From Sequoia sempervirens (taxonomy: Eukaryota; Streptophyta; Pinopsida; Cupressales; Cupressaceae), in assembly GCA_007258455.2 (NCBI GenBank), contig VDFB02193867.1, forward strand, positions 529,224,550 through 529,288,549: a stretch of DNA of 64,000 bases. The letters run 5' to 3'. A program made the position numbers and the translations under genes. Below are positions 23,215 to 35,147 of the stretch, one piece after another. Positions within the stretch are counted from its first letter, which is position 1, and every line of letters begins with the position of its first letter. The notes beneath the pieces were generated by a model. It saw only the letters and a list, made by a program, of their open reading frames with translations, had not been told where the DNA came from and ran no database searches.

Positions 23215-23784
23215 TCAACCTATGAGCAGTTCATCCACCTCCCAGCCATGTTCATTATATATCGAAGGTAAGAAACTAGCCAAAGGGACAAGAGCAAGTG
23301 TCGAACTAGAGGTAGGACCAGGTTCAACACTCTTTGTAGAAGATTCATCATCTATGCTCAAGGAAGAGGAAAAAAATGTATTCAAATCATTAAGTGCCTC
23401 TTCATCAATTTTAGCAACCTCATCATCATCATCCAGGTTAACCACAACAAGAGGTCGAATGATAATGTCCATTGAAGAATTCAACTCTTGTTGTGGTTGT
23501 TATATTGGATTGTTTTGTTTTTGGGAAGGAGGAGGATGGTCATGAATTGCTTTGATCAAGTTTGGATTTTTATTTTCTTTGTTTAATTCTTTATGTAACC
23601 TACGAGAAAGGGCACACTGTCTATGTTGACGCTCTCTAGCACCTCTTTTTCTTTTAGTTTTATTTTCAAGTTTCACTAGTGTAGGAGCAGGTTGATCAAC
23701 CAAAGGTTTCTTTTTGTCCCTGAGGGGAGGAATGAAAGGAACCATGGGAGGTTGTTCAACCACTTTCTCTTTGACTTTGTACAC
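23215..23784 (-). pseudogene. P-B polyprotein C-terminal basic/acidic segment
   Basis: One frame with a single TAA (23500-23502). The first part is basic and proline-rich (K-V-V-E-Q-P-P-M-V-P-F-I-P-P, then K-R-K-R-G-A-R-E-R-Q). The second is strongly acidic with V-V-V-N-L-D-D-D-D-E and K-I-D-E-E-A, ending W-E-V-D-E-L-L-I-G. P-D has a recognisable counterpart at about 34250-34560 and 34758-34940 (N-L-D-D-D-E-E; V-V-E-Q-P-S-M-I-S-F-I-L-P), so it belonged to the element's polyprotein. Function unknown; it takes the place of reverse transcriptase after protease. Confidence 0.55.
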
Positions 23785-24079
23785 TTTTTTGATTTTAGGA
23801 GGTGTAACAAGGTTGTTTCATTATCTCTTGGTTTCTTGTAAGATGTAGGTGAAGGTTTTGTCTTACATTGATCTTGGTTGTTTGGAACTTCTTTAGGTTC
23901 AAGCATGGTTTCGTAAAGGATGGTGGGTTCCAAGGTTGATGGGGACATGTTTCAAAGGGACTACTATGTTATCTTCTTTGCCTTGACCTTTTTACAGGAC
24001 AAGAAAAATAAGTCTTCTCATGGTTTTATAGGTTCCATAGGTTTGGGCCACAAGGCGTCTAAAGAAAAGTTACCTTTAT

Positions 24080-24520
24080 TAGACAAAGGGTTAAATCCAC
24101 TATGGTGAAAAGTGAATACTTAATTGTCAAAGGGAAACTTTAAGCATTTATGTACAACTGAAGGAACAACTTTCAAGGAATAAAGCCATGGGTGGCCTAG
24201 CTTCACACAAAATTGGTTTGACTATGGGATGATGGAGAATGAGACATCTAATATTTTTGGTCCTATTTGAAATGGTAAGGTGATCGATCCTATTGTAGGG
24301 AAAGAAAAACCATTGTGTTTCTTTTTCCATGCTTTTGTTTTGTCATATATATCTTGATAGAGCTCATGCAAAAGTAAGAATTCCTTGGTAATCACATTCT
24401 CTCCATAGTTGGGATCTATTGGTATCCCATTAGTGGGCTTTTCATAGATATAGCCATCTATGTAGAGAGGACCATCGAGTGAATGTTTAAGTATATCTTT
24501 ACAAGAGAAAGCAATGTCAA
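24080..24520 (-). pseudogene. P-B protease-like domain
   Basis: Broken frame containing P-L-Y-I-D-G, then I-P-I-D-P-N-Y-G-E-N-V-I-T-K-E at the active-site position, I-G-S-I-T-L-P-F, and Q-F-C-V-K-L-G-H-P-W-L ... V-V-P-S-V-V-H. The layout parallels L-G-R-P-W-I-H-A/M-P-S-T-L in P-A. The loop reads D-P-N where retropepsins have D-T/S-G, so catalysis is unlikely. Stops and frameshifts are present. Confidence 0.55.
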
Positions 24521-24856
24521 GAGGATTCTTAGTTTAGCCCTTATGAGGAATGGCATCTATCACTCCTACCATTTCATCTATAGGAATATTAGTGATAGTA
24601 TCCTACTGAATAGAATCATTTTTATCATCATTTGTGTCAAAATTTATCACATCATTCTTTGTAGTTTCGTTGGATTTGACAAATGAAATATTATGTTTTG
24701 CATTGGGTTGGTAAAAAATTGCAAATTTTGGTTGGGAGGGGTAATGGATTTATTTCCTTGATCATTGACAACTCCAATGGAAAGAAAATTGAAAACAATG
24801 AGGTCTTGCACAATATGTTTAAGACGCTTACAATTTTTTGTGTCATGTTTGTTTTG

Positions 24857-26659
24857 TCATTGGTAATGGCAATAAGCATTTGATCTAAAGCTCGAGGGTA
24901 AAGAATTATTAGGGTTGGTTGTTTTTATGGGAGGAAAGGTAATCATTTGTTGTTCTAGAAGTTGATTCATTATGTTATGAAGGGTATTGGGCAAGGGAGT
25001 GAATTGTCTCTTTGGGTTTCCATAGCTAAAGGGTACCATGGCTTTAACAAAAAATACTTGGTTATTGACATTTTGAATTATTTGTTGAGGGGGATAAAGT
25101 TGAGGGAACCCTTTATTTTGTTTTCTCAAAGGTTGGGAGTTGTTTTGGTTTGTGGGCTTGGACTTCTCAGTTCTATTAGAAATGGACTTTGTATATTGAC
25201 TACTAACCAAATTTTGATAGTCAGGGAGGTCAGTACACAAGTACATAAAGAATGGGAATTTCATCATGGTAAGCTTGTATTGAATTTTACTTTGCAAATT
25301 TTCTATGAACATCTTTTGAAGGTGAGGGTTTGCAGCCTTGACATCAATTTAGGAATAAAGTGATTGATAGCATGAGATAAAGTTAGTTATCTTTTCTTCT
25401 TCTTTTTTCTTACATCTCACCAAATTAGACAAGGTCATCTTATGAGTCATGTGCACTTGGAAGTGGTTTACAAATTCCTCAATGAGTTCATAAAATGAAC
25501 GAATTGAGTTGTTCAGTAAGGAAAAGAACCATTCCAAGGAAGCATCTTTCAACGACCTAGGGAAAAGTTTAGCTAGGAGTTTATCATTGAGTACAAAGTC
25601 ACTACATAAAGAGGTGTATGCATTAACATGGTTAGAAGGATCTCCCTTTCCTTCGTATTTCTCAAATCTAGGCACCTCTACACCTTGTGGCATTGGATTT
25701 CATAATATTTCCAAGGAAAATAGACTACTTCTAACATAATATGTAGGTGGACCATTTTGGATTTGGTTGATAGTGGAAATTTTATTTTTTAGGGATGAAA
25801 CCATTTGGAAGAGTTGAGTTATGAGAGGGTCATTGCTTGTGTTATGAGATGAAAGTGACAAAGGTGAAGGGGTGTATGTGTTTGTAGGACAAGTGAATGG
25901 GATGCTTACAACTGGTAAGGTGGTAGGAGATATAACATGTGATACCACATAGGAACTAGGCATGCTAGCAAGAATATCCAAGGAAGGAATCACATTACTA
26001 ACTTGTTGCATTGTTGTTGTGACTTGAGGGTTAGTATAGGTGGGTATTGAGGCAATTATTGTGGGAGGAGGAATTTGAGTTCCTCCTTGGCTTGTGACAT
26101 TGCTTGTTGGTAAAGGGGAACAACTTGTTGAGGCAAGGTGTTTTCCATACATTTCAACTATGTTTTTCACAAGGTCATGTCCATCTTCACTTTCAAGCAT
26201 GTGGTGAATGTTGTCTATAGTAGGGATGGCACGAGTTGAAATGTTGTCATTTTGCACTTGTTGTTGTAGGTTTGCTAGGTCCTCATGAATGTTAATTATG
26301 TTTTCTTGTGGGACACTATCATTCCTTGGTTCAACTTGCATACTACTTGAAGGTAAAGAGTTGTTTAAGGTGTTTTCCATGCCTAATGTACTACTGTCAA
26401 TACTAGGAGTGAAATATCTAGACAACCTAAGATCCAAAACAATTGTACTATAAAAGGATGAGATAAGTCTCAAACTTTGTCTCACTATAGTATTAGAAAT
26501 AGGACAACAAACACTCATGCAAAAGCTAGTAAATGTGGGGTGAATGCAAATGCATTGTAAGATAATAACAATGAAATTCTTATAACTGAAATTATGGAAA
26601 CTGAAACAAAATAATAATAACAACAAACAAAAACTCAAAAGCTGGACTATAAATTCCAA
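24857..26659 (-). pseudogene. P-B gag
   Basis: One frame over 1.8 kb interrupted by only two stops (25700-25702 and 25349-25351); the Gag proper probably begins near 26371. The N-terminal third is Q/P/S/T-rich with a heptad-like E-N-I-I-N-I-H-E-D-L-A-N-L-Q-Q. Retrotrans_gag core: P-R-F-E-K-Y-E-G-K-G-D-P-S-N-H, A-K-L-F-P-R-S-L-K-D-A-S-L-E-W-F, L-I-E-E-F-V-N-H-F. The frame stops inside a zinc knuckle (Y-C-H-Y-Q, stop, then H-D-T-K-N-C). Core wording (F-x-x-Y-x-G-x-G-D-P) resembles Tat/Ogre-type Gags. P-D has the homologous protein. Confidence 0.8.
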
Positions 26660-27003
26660 AAAATACAGTGCAATACATGTGCAGATGGACTAATTTTCCC
26701 AGGGTGGTGAATGAGTCCCAGTGATGATTGTTTTCAAAAAATTTAGAATTTTTGAATTGGATTTCATGCTTTTTATGTTTTCTGATGTATGAATGAGATG
26801 CAAATGTAGAATTTGAATTATTTTCAATGAAAATGGATGCAAAAAATCAAGATAAATGAGCTTTCACTAATGCAAAATTTGAAAGGTCCTAGAATGCAAA
26901 TTAACCATTGAAAATCTTAATGCAATTTTAATGCAAGCTAAATCAAGGATGAAAATGCACTCCAAATTAGGATTATGATGTTACAAATGCATGTTCACCA
27001 AAA
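26660..27003 (-). promoter_or_regulatory. P-B untranslated leader and primer-binding site
   Basis: In element sense the interior starts TTTTGGTGAACATGC directly after the 5' LTR; TGGTGAA at 26994-27000 is the likely primer site, complementary to a tRNA ending TTCACCA that I cannot assign. A further palindrome of the LTR type lies at 26687-26718 (GGACTAATTTTCC / GGTGAATGAGTCC). Confidence 0.5.
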
Positions 27004-28909
27004 TTAAATTAGGAAAAATTGGAGCCCTTTTCACCTTTAGGGTTAAGGACCAAAAGGGGCAATTTTCAGTAACTTTCACTCAAGAACAAACCCTTGAGGT
27101 CTCAATGCAAAAGAGAAAGAGATCTTGCAAGAGGGATTTTCTAGGGGCTGAATATGATCTAATGAGGGGTTCGCCACCAAGTGTAAACTTGGAAAAGATG
27201 GTGAAATGAAAGATGTAATGCAAAACCCTAATTGAATGCAAACTAACACTAAATGACCTAGAAAAGTGAATGAAATGAAACAAAAAACTATAAAATAGAA
27301 AGTGTGCACCCAGAAATCTAGAGAAGGTCGAATGGAGGTCCTGAACACTAGGAATTTTTTTGTTAAGACCGACTAGGAATCATTCACCAAGATAGGCGAA
27401 TCAGTCCAATTTCTAGGAAAATGTGTCAGAACAAGAATCTACCAAAAGGGTGTCTAGATCTAGAAAATCCTAAAAAATGTACTAGAGTTGGGACTCATTT
27501 TCCAGAAGTGGAAAATCAGTCGAGTTGGGATTTTTTGTAACTTTCAAAGCTAATTTTACTCTTCAATGTTTGTTCTACTCTTCCTAACTAGTTTTTGGAT
27601 TTGAATCTCTAAATTTTTACCTATATGTGATCTCCAATGTTCTCTGAGGCTTGATGACAACTTTGGCAACTTTTATTGCTTGAAAACTTTTCTCCAATCT
27701 TGATCCTTATGAAATATGCAACTTAATCCTACAAATCACATGCAAAGGAGAGGGGAAAATGTTGTTGGGTTAGTGAATAGGGGTTTTCCTTGGTCAAACC
27801 CCTTGTTGATAATTAAACCTTGAAATGAAAGAAAATATTAATGGATAATGATGAATGAAAAAAAGAAAATGTTGCAACTCACCAAACCCTAGCAATAAGG
27901 TACTGAAAATGTGCTTGAATTGGATACAATGGATGTGGCTCTTGACTCTTTCTTGAATGAAGCTGATCTTACTTGAAACACTTGCTTGAATCATAAACCC
28001 TACATCACAATTGTTAGCACAATAGAAAACATTATATATGGAATTCTTGACATGATGATTCACACTTGAATAATGCTCTAAAATGCTTGATAATTTTCCC
28101 TTGAAAGCCCTTGAATGCTCTTGTTAACTTTCTTGAATGCTAGGTGTTGAATATGAGTGAAAGAACCTTGCATTTATACTCAATTATGCAAGAATTCCAA
28201 AAATTACAACACTACAAGCTGAAATTAGATCTAGGAGAATAAAATCTTGCCATAAATTTGAATTAATTTTAATTTTTGGCCACACAGGACTCATTCACCC
28301 AAGGTGGAAAATTATTCCCATTAGGCATAATGTATGGGACTAAAAATCAAAAGTTCTTAGAAAGGTGTGAAAACCAGTTCAGGGCCAAAAGGTCCAAGTG
28401 GGACCCATTCGCCCAAGGTGGTGAATGAGTCTTAGGCACTAAATCTAGGCAACACAAGCCAAAAACACCTGAATTATGATTGGATACTGATTGGTGTCAG
28501 GATTATGCTAAAAAATATGCAATAAATGAGGATTGTGGATGCAAAATAGGGCCAATTAAAGCATAAGAAAGCCCAATTATTAATGGCAAGCCTAGAGGAA
28601 TTTGAAAGTGTGATACAACACTTCACAACACTCAAAACAAGGAAAGGTTAATGTTGATTTTAATTAAAAATAGGTTTATTATGCTTAGTTATTTGATAAA
28701 ATCCTAGAAAAGTGTGAAAGTGAGTTACAACACTTTACAACACTTTAGCAAGGTGCCATTGAAATCCATTAGTTCACAAGGGACCAAGACCTAATGTGAA
28801 TATGTCATTCACATTACAATACTAAATCAAGGAAACATTAACACAAAATCCACAAGGAGGGCCCAAAAAAAGTGTCAAAATGTAAAGGGATACATTTTTC
28901 TACACTACA
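27004..28909 (-). repeat. P-B 5' LTR
   Basis: 1906 bp. Palindromes at 27376-27407, 27490-27522 (GACTCATTTTCC / GGAAAATCAGTC), 28287-28319 and 28400-28432; predicted intron 27729-27882; TATAAATG near 28171-28179; LTR start TGTAGTG complement at 28909. The segment 27709-27740 is the uninterrupted counterpart of the chromovirus insertion site. Confidence 0.85.
27729..27882 (-). other. Predicted leader intron in P-B 5' LTR
   Basis: Donor TTTG/GTGAGTTG (complement at 27882), CTAAC in CACTAACCC, pyrimidine tract TTTTCCCCTCTCCTTT, acceptor TTTGTAG/GA, 154 nt. All four splicing signals are intact. Confidence 0.6.
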
Positions 28910-30300
28910 CGTGAGAGGTCACCTTCCAGGATGGGTGTCAAAAATGGGTTAAGAGAGAGTATAGGTTTTTCTTTTTCTAAAATTTATATTTTAGTTGTAT
29001 ACAACATATGCTTGGCCAAGTGTTTGTAGTCCATTATGTTGAATGGTCTATTTTTCATGATATAACTCTACCATTTCCTAACATTGATCTTTCATGTTCT
29101 AAATGTAGATAGAAATGCATGTAATTGTTAGGCACACACTAGATTCTACCTTGCATATTGTATTCTCTTGCTAAATATTCCATGCAGGATTAGGTATTCA
29201 TCAAGGAAGAATTTTAGGGAATCATAACTTCATGGTTCAGTGGAAAAGTTCCTAAACCATGTTCTCATCCACCAGATGTGGTGAGCGTTGAAGAGGAGTC
29301 ACATGAAATTCCATTTTTTATTGTTTTACTTGTACTATATGATATAAAATTGAGTTGACTAAGTGGCAATGTTAGCCTAAGTCAAACCATGTAACTTGTA
29401 AATTTGGCATTTGGAAATGAATATAAATTATATTTTTTAACATATTGTGCTATGACAGAAAATAGCTCATAGATTATGTCTTTACTTTATTATTCATAAT
29501 GTCATAATTTATTTAATTGGTGTTATTTGATTATGACACATTACATACTAAGGAAGAGAAATTTGCAACATGTATTAAGTTCAAAATCTAAAAATAAATT
29601 ATATAATCATGTAGCTCACATGCTCCCTTACAACATTAGCTTCACACATACAAAAAACTACAACTCAACATTTTGGCTTCATTTTGATAACATCTAGGTA
29701 TGCAACCACCAACTCACCAAAAGCCCCCTTCTCCAAATGAAATGGCATCAATATAAAGAGAATGTGTGAGGAGAAAACCATTGCTGGTTTCCAAAACAAC
29801 CTTCAATTAACACCTTGAAATCCAAAGCCCAACTTGAGGAGAGACAAGAATATGAAATATAAAATAATTCCTTACATTCATAACCTTCACATGAGTGCAT
29901 AACTTTTGGCCAATTACCTTGGTCAATTATGACACCTTCTTTGACTCTTGGTGGCCCCAATGGCTCCAAATATGGACATGGAACAATATGCAAATCATGT
30001 GGCATAAACATGCAAATTCATGCAAGACATGCAATTGAACATGCAAGCACATGCACCCCAAGTGGTCCTCACCAAGAATGGGATGCCCAAGAGGGGTATT
30101 TCCCCAATTTTTCTTGAGAAAATATTCATAAATGCATAATTCTTACCAAAATTATAATTACAATTTCACCTGAAGGGAAATTACAAAGTTTCAAATCAGA
30201 ATATTTATTATCCTAGCCCCTAAGCCCCTAATGAAAATAAAAATAAAATAAAATAACAATATGTTTGGTGACACAAGATTATTTTTTCACCTTGGATGCT
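28910..30300. other. Unassigned AT-rich DNA, probably older repeat
   Basis: 1.4 kb between P-B and the recognisable part of P-G. No coding frame or landmark that I can support; it may be the decayed interior of P-G. Confidence 0.4.
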
Positions 30301-30395
30301 CTTGCATCATCATTTATATTGGCTTACTGTACCTTAAAGGAAATTACTCACACTTGGTGTTAGAAAATTCTTTAAGGTGGGGGCATTCATTCCAT
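30301..30395 (+). mobile_element. P-G fragment: internal polypurine stem-loop, cut by P-C
   Basis: Plus-strand relative of P-A 4380-4510. ACCTTAAA (30331-30338) pairs perfectly with TTTAAGGT (30371-30378), followed by GGTGGGGGCATTCATT. The loop has TTACTCACACTTGGTGTTAG as in the other copies. P-C's LTR starts at 30396; the element probably resumes near 42547. Confidence 0.55.
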
Positions 30396-31089
30396 TGAAA
30401 GGTGGAAAATTGTAGGCTTTTCTAGGTTTTAGGACCTAGAATAGAAATCTTCACTCTCTCTCATTCAAGAACAAACCCTTGAGATCTCAATGTAAAGGAG
30501 AAAGAGATCTTGTAACAAGGATGTCCTAGGGGCTGAATATAAACTAACAAGGGGTTCAACACCAAGTAAGAAGTTGGAAAGACCAATGCAATGCAAAGTA
30601 GAATGCTAAAACCTAGTTTGATGCAATGACTTACTAAATGATCTAAAGATTCCATTGAAACAAAATAGAAAGCTACATAATAGAAGGTATGCACCTGGAA
30701 ATATGGAGATGACTAGAAGGAGGTTTGAAACACTGGAATTTTTTCCTTTAATGTTGAGTGGGACTCATTCACTAAGTTGGATGAATCAGTCCAAAATCTA
30801 GGTTTCTATGCAATAACAAGAATCTTCCAAATGGGTATCTAAATCTATAGAAACCTATTTTTTACCAAAAATAGGATTCATTCACTAGAAATGGTGAATC
30901 AGTCTAGTTAGGCTTTTCTAGAACTTCAAGATCTAAATCTTCTCTTCTTAGTCTGCTGAATCTACTTCTACAAATTTCCAAATGTGAATCTATGTAAATC
31001 AACCTGTAAGTGTTCTCCAATGTTCTCCAATGCTTGATGACAGCTTTGACAACTTGCTCCAACCTTTCTCTTTAGTGTTTCTTTAATCT
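30396..31089 (-). repeat. P-C 3' LTR, outer part
   Basis: LTR end (complement TTTTCCACCTTTCA) at 30396. Palindromes 30760-30792 and 30873-30906 with CATTC/GAATG arms. Interrupted at 31089 by P-D. Confidence 0.75.
31085..31089. repeat. Target-site duplication AATCT of P-D, left copy
   Basis: AATCT before TGAATAATGGG; exact second copy at 39881-39885. Confidence 0.85.
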
Positions 31090-32698
31090 TGAATAATGGG
31101 AAAGTGAAATTGGGGAAATGCCCACTTATTCTCCTATTATCAATTCAATAACGTCCTAGGAGTCCAAATTGGATTGACTATCAACCTCACAAGGTGAGTC
31201 AATTATCAATGAGGAGGACCTAGGAGGGGGTTCTATAAGATTTTATGGGTTCACCACCAATCAAATGCTTGTAAAAGAAAAATAAGCATTAAACTCATAA
31301 AACCTAGAAATGTAAGCTAGATGAAGGATGTAAATGATGGAATTATGCAATAGGAAGTTAGGATATGCATACCTAGGAAGTTTGGAGATGTTGTGAGGAT
31401 TCTACAAATGCAAAGAAGCTACCAAAATATGTTGTGGAGGACTAAGATGCCCTTATTGTTGTCTTAGTCCCATTGCTATTTTTGGGGTAGATGTAGAATC
31501 TTCGAATGTTGGAACCAGATCCAGAAGAATTTTGAAAAATACCCTTGGGCGGACTAAGATGCCCTTACTGTTGTCTTAGTCCCATTCAAAATTTCTAAAA
31601 TCTCTAAATATGGTCCCAAGGCTTGATGTATGCTCTTCCTTCTTCTTTGATCTCAGGTTTTGAAACCTTTAGATTTTTCTTGTAGGTGAGTTTCTATGAT
31701 AATGACAACTTTGTAATGCAACTTTACAAATTTGCAACTTTGCACTCCAAATGATCTTCAAGTCTTCAACTTAGATCTGCAATCACAAACATGCAAGAGA
31801 TGGAAAAACTTGTTGATTGTTTGTGAATGGGGGTTTTCCTTGGTCAAACCCCTTGTTGGTAATTAAACCTTGAAATGAAATAGAATGAGGGGAAATGATG
31901 AATGAACAAAATGCATTGCTACAACTCATCAAACCCTTGTTGTAAAGTTTGCAAACTTGTGTGAAATGGCTGCAATGGATATGGATCTTGAATGAAAGAA
32001 ATGCTTGATAGATATGGACTTGAATTTCTTGCTTGAATCAAAACCCTACATCACAAATGTTAGCACAAAAACACGCATGATGCAAGAAGATATTTGATAT
32101 GATGCTTGAATCTTGATGATGGCTCCAAATTCTTGATAGAATACTCTTGAATGTTGGAATGCTTGAATTATTAGAGTTCTTGTAATCTTTCTTGGTATCT
32201 CAAAATGAGAGAAGGAACCTTGTATTTATACTTATCTATGCTTAATATCCTGAAATTACATCACACCAAGCCAACAAATGAATTCATTAAATAAAGGAGG
32301 CTAAATCCTGCCATAATTTGAAATTAAATCTCAAAAATACCTCAAGGGGGACTAAGATGCCCTAGGTGGAATCTTAGTCCCAAGTCATGGAAATTGGGGC
32401 ATAGACACCAAAAAGGATCCCATTTAAGATGCCTCAAAATTAGGTTCCCAAGACCTTTGGGCGACAAAGATGCCCTAGGTGGTGTTTTAGTCCCAATCCA
32501 AAAATCAAGGACACTCAAATAGAATCATTAAATTATCATTTATTCATGGGAGAATGTTAGGATTAGCCAGAAAAAGATATAATTCATAGGGATTGTGGAT
32601 GCAAAATAGGACCAATTAAGATATAAATAGGGATAAATAAAGCAAGGCGGGCCCAAAAAAGTGTGAAAATGCAAGGGTATGCATTTTACTACACTACA
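31090..32698 (-). repeat. P-D 3' LTR
   Basis: Palindromes 31439-31471 and 31551-31583 (GGACTAAGA / TCTTAGTCC), 32348-32381 (GGGACTAAGAT / ATCTTAGTCCC) and 32461-32494. TATA complement at 32222-32229. The splice acceptor TGATTGCAG is intact (complement at 31777-31778), but the donor reads GATGAG. Confidence 0.85.
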
Positions 32699-32751
32699 TT
32701 TAGCCCCCACTTTAGTGACAGGATGAGTTTGCTTCAAACTCACACTAAAGT
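32699..32751 (-). promoter_or_regulatory. P-D polypurine tract and stem-loop
   Basis: ACTTTAGTG (32709-32717) with CACTAAAGT (32743-32751), nine perfect pairs, plus an inner GAGTTTG/CAAACTC stem (32725-32731, 32735-32741). Element sense AAAGTGGGGGCTAAA then TGTAGTG. Confidence 0.75.
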
Positions 32752-33051
32752 AGCCAACCACAAAATCAAGAGGGGTTCAAATGTACAAATGATAGTAAGA
32801 TAGGATGACAATAATCAAGAGGGTGGCCAAGCCTCCAAGATCAATATCCTATGGAAAACCAACATAGGCACAAAAGAACACATTTTTGGATGATATATGA
32901 AGCCATAATAAAATTGCAAACATACACCATCCAAGATGGAAAAAGGAAAATTGCAAAAGATCAAGCTTCGACTGGTCATCCAATGTGGTGGACCAGGTCT
33001 AGGTTGAAAAAGGTTTACAAGTGGAATGTGTTGTCCACTATGCAAAAAAGA

Positions 33052-33334
33052 TGCACACTCACAAGAGCTAATGAAGCTAGGTGTCCATTAGGTGAGCCCC
33101 AGGAAGTCCATGCAACGTCATACCCCCATGACTATGATAAGGACAAAAAGAAAATGCACACTCACAAGGGCTAGTAAAGCTAGGTGTTCACTAGGTAAGC
33201 CCCAGCAAGTCCATATCAAAGCCATACCTCCATGAATTTATGCATGCTCACTAGGGCTAGTGAAGCTAGGTGTTCACTAGGTGAGCCCCAGGGAGTTCAT
33301 ATCAAAGCTATACCTCCATGAATTTAATAAGGTC
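33052..33334 (-). repeat. Three tandem units of about 90-104 bp in P-D
   Basis: Units start near 33052, 33156 and 33242, each with GC(A/T)NACTCAC, GAAGCTAGGTGT or close, CACTAGGTGAGCCCCAG, and CCATACC. P-B has only one related segment near 21100-21180, so the triplication is specific to P-D. Confidence 0.75.
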
Positions 33335-33640
33335 AAAAATAAAAATACAACAATAAAGAGGGATGTTCAAAGGTATTTTTGTTAGTTCATGCAAGGTCTT
33401 AATCTTAGAGGGCATCATTCCTAATGTCTCCAAGAGAGGACCAATCGAAGGATAAAAGATTCACAGCTTAGGGAATGCAGTGAATCGCATCACCACTAAG
33501 AGGAATGTAATATGCTAAGATAGATCAAGCTCTTGAAGGACATTATTCCCAACGTCACCAAAAAGAGGAGAATACATTGTATAAAATAAGAAAATCACAT
33601 CAAGGAACATGGAAAAGTGCCAAAATAATTCCAATGTATG

Positions 33641-33694
33641 CCCCCACTTTAAAGAAATTGCTAACACCATGCTGTGAGAAATTACTTTAAAGTA
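33641..33694 (-). promoter_or_regulatory. Internal polypurine-tract stem-loop, P-D
   Basis: ACTTTAAA (33647-33654) with TTTAAAGT (33687-33694), next to GGGGGCATACATTGG in element sense, 0.94 kb upstream of the true tract. Confidence 0.55.
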
Positions 33695-33876
33695 GCCAAA
33701 AATGAAAAAGGAAAAGAGGGTTTCCCCCCAAAAACACATAAGGGATCTATGGATTCAGGGTTAGTATATGTCTTTGTTGCAATGATATTAAAGAGGTCAG
33801 AACTATGATTATTCCCCAAATACACATAGAACTAGAAGAATGACGAAAAGAGAGGGAAAACAAAGAAAAACCTTTC

Positions 33877-34060
33877 GGGTCAACATGGAAGAGACATAGG
33901 GTGTCTCAACACCTTGTGTGATCCCAAAAGGAAAACACAAGATAAAAATGAAAATGAAAACAAAGATAATGAAAAATATTTTGGGTCAACATGGAAGAGA
34001 CATAGGGTGTCTCGACACCTTGTGTTATCCCCAAAAAGAAAACAGAAAAAAAAATGAAAA
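33877..34060 (-). repeat. Tandem dimer, about 104-bp unit, in P-D
   Basis: Two copies of the conserved GGGTCAACATGGAAGA unit (starts near 33879 and 33983), each with AGGGTGTCTC-ACACCTTGTG, a self-complementary stretch. Confidence 0.7.
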
Positions 34061-34249
34061 TGAAAAGATAAAAGATCAATGAAAAGGAAAAAGCATATGA
34101 CATATAGAATAATGAAGGTACAAATAGAGGAATGAACATAGACAAAGAAACATCAAACAAAACATCATGGGGGGATCACATTACACACATACAATCAAAA
34201 TCAAAAAGAAAGAAAAAAGGGAAGCAAAAGAAAAATAATATATAAAAGA

Positions 34250-34940
34250 CTAGTAAAGCACATGTGATTCAACCATCCAACAGGTCATCCACATCCATCT
34301 TGTTCTGTATATGTGGAATGTAGATCACTAATGAGAGGTACAACATCAAGTGTTGTACTAGGAGAATCACTAGGTTCAACATGCGGTGCATCACTTGGTT
34401 TAGGATGATCATCACAGTTGTTATCATTTCATCTCATGGAAGAGGAAAATAGTAAATTATTTACTCATTATACACTTGCTCATCAATTTTCTAAGCAGTT
34501 TCCTCATCGTCATCCAAGTTAACCACAATAAGAGGATGAATGATAATATCCATAGAAGGTTTTGGTCCTTGTTGTGTTGGAGACATAAATTCTGTTTATT
34601 CTGGTAAGAGAGGAGGATCATCATTTATTTCTTCTGTCAAGTTCAGATTTTGATTTTCAATGTTGTTCTTGTCATTCATCTTTTGAGCAATAACATGATG
34701 CCTACACCTATTTTCTCCAACATTTCTATTTCATTTATTAAAGTTTTAAAGTTGTGTTTATGTAGCCATGGGTTTATCAACCATAGGTTCCTTTTCTTCT
34801 TGTGAGGGAAGAATGAAAGAAATCATGGAAGGTTGTTCAACCACTTTCTCTTTGGCTTTATAAATTTGCTTAGGAGGCCGACTAGGACTTGTTTGGTTTT
34901 CTCTAGGTATTTTATAGGAAATAGGCAAGAGATTTTTCAT
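34250..34940 (-). pseudogene. P-D polyprotein C-terminal segment
   Basis: Counterpart of P-B 23215-23784. The basic/proline part at 34758-34940 (K-E-K-V-V-E-Q-P-S-M-I) is followed by a more broken acidic part (V-V-N-L-D-D-D-E-E, K-I-D-E-Q). Several stops. Confidence 0.5.
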
Positions 34941-35147
34941 GGATGGATCTTGGATTTTTGTAAGGGCTTTAGGCTAACTATTTTTTTCTTCAAGGGATGG
35001 AGGTTCAATCATGGGTGGAGGAAAATTCTCAAGGGACAATCTGGCTATGCATTTTTTCTTCAAACTTTTGGTAGGATAGGAAAAGGAATTCTTCATGAGG
35101 TCATATAGGTTCCATGGGCTCAGGCCAAAAATAATCTAAGGAAAAAT

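Larger units (their letters stand above)
7429..28909 (-). mobile_element. LTR retrotransposon P-B (gag-pro, no RT), interrupted by a chromovirus
   Basis: Minus-strand element with 3' LTR 7429-8155 plus 19557-20749 and 5' LTR 27004-28909 (1906 bp; the rejoined 3' LTR is about 1915 bp). The interior, 20750-27003, holds Gag, a protease-like domain and an acidic C-terminal segment. No reverse transcriptase, RNase H or integrase motif is present in its 6.25 kb. A hand-compared 300-bp stretch of the LTRs differs at roughly 25 positions, about 8%. Flanks TGTGG (7424-7428) and CGTGA (28910-28914) agree at only three of five bases, so a target duplication is unproven. Confidence 0.8.

Noticed and set aside
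7424..28914. Target duplication for P-B (TGTGG against CGTGA)
   Set aside because: Only three of five bases agree. The differences are transitions compatible with age, but this is not evidence enough.
29748..30117. Short overlapping open frames in the spacer after P-B
   Set aside because: Frames on opposite strands, no motifs, in decayed repeat DNA.
22855..34060. CRISPR-like array from regularly spaced repeats
   Set aside because: Only two or three units of about 100 bp and no short repeat/spacer alternation; these are tandem duplications in retroelements.
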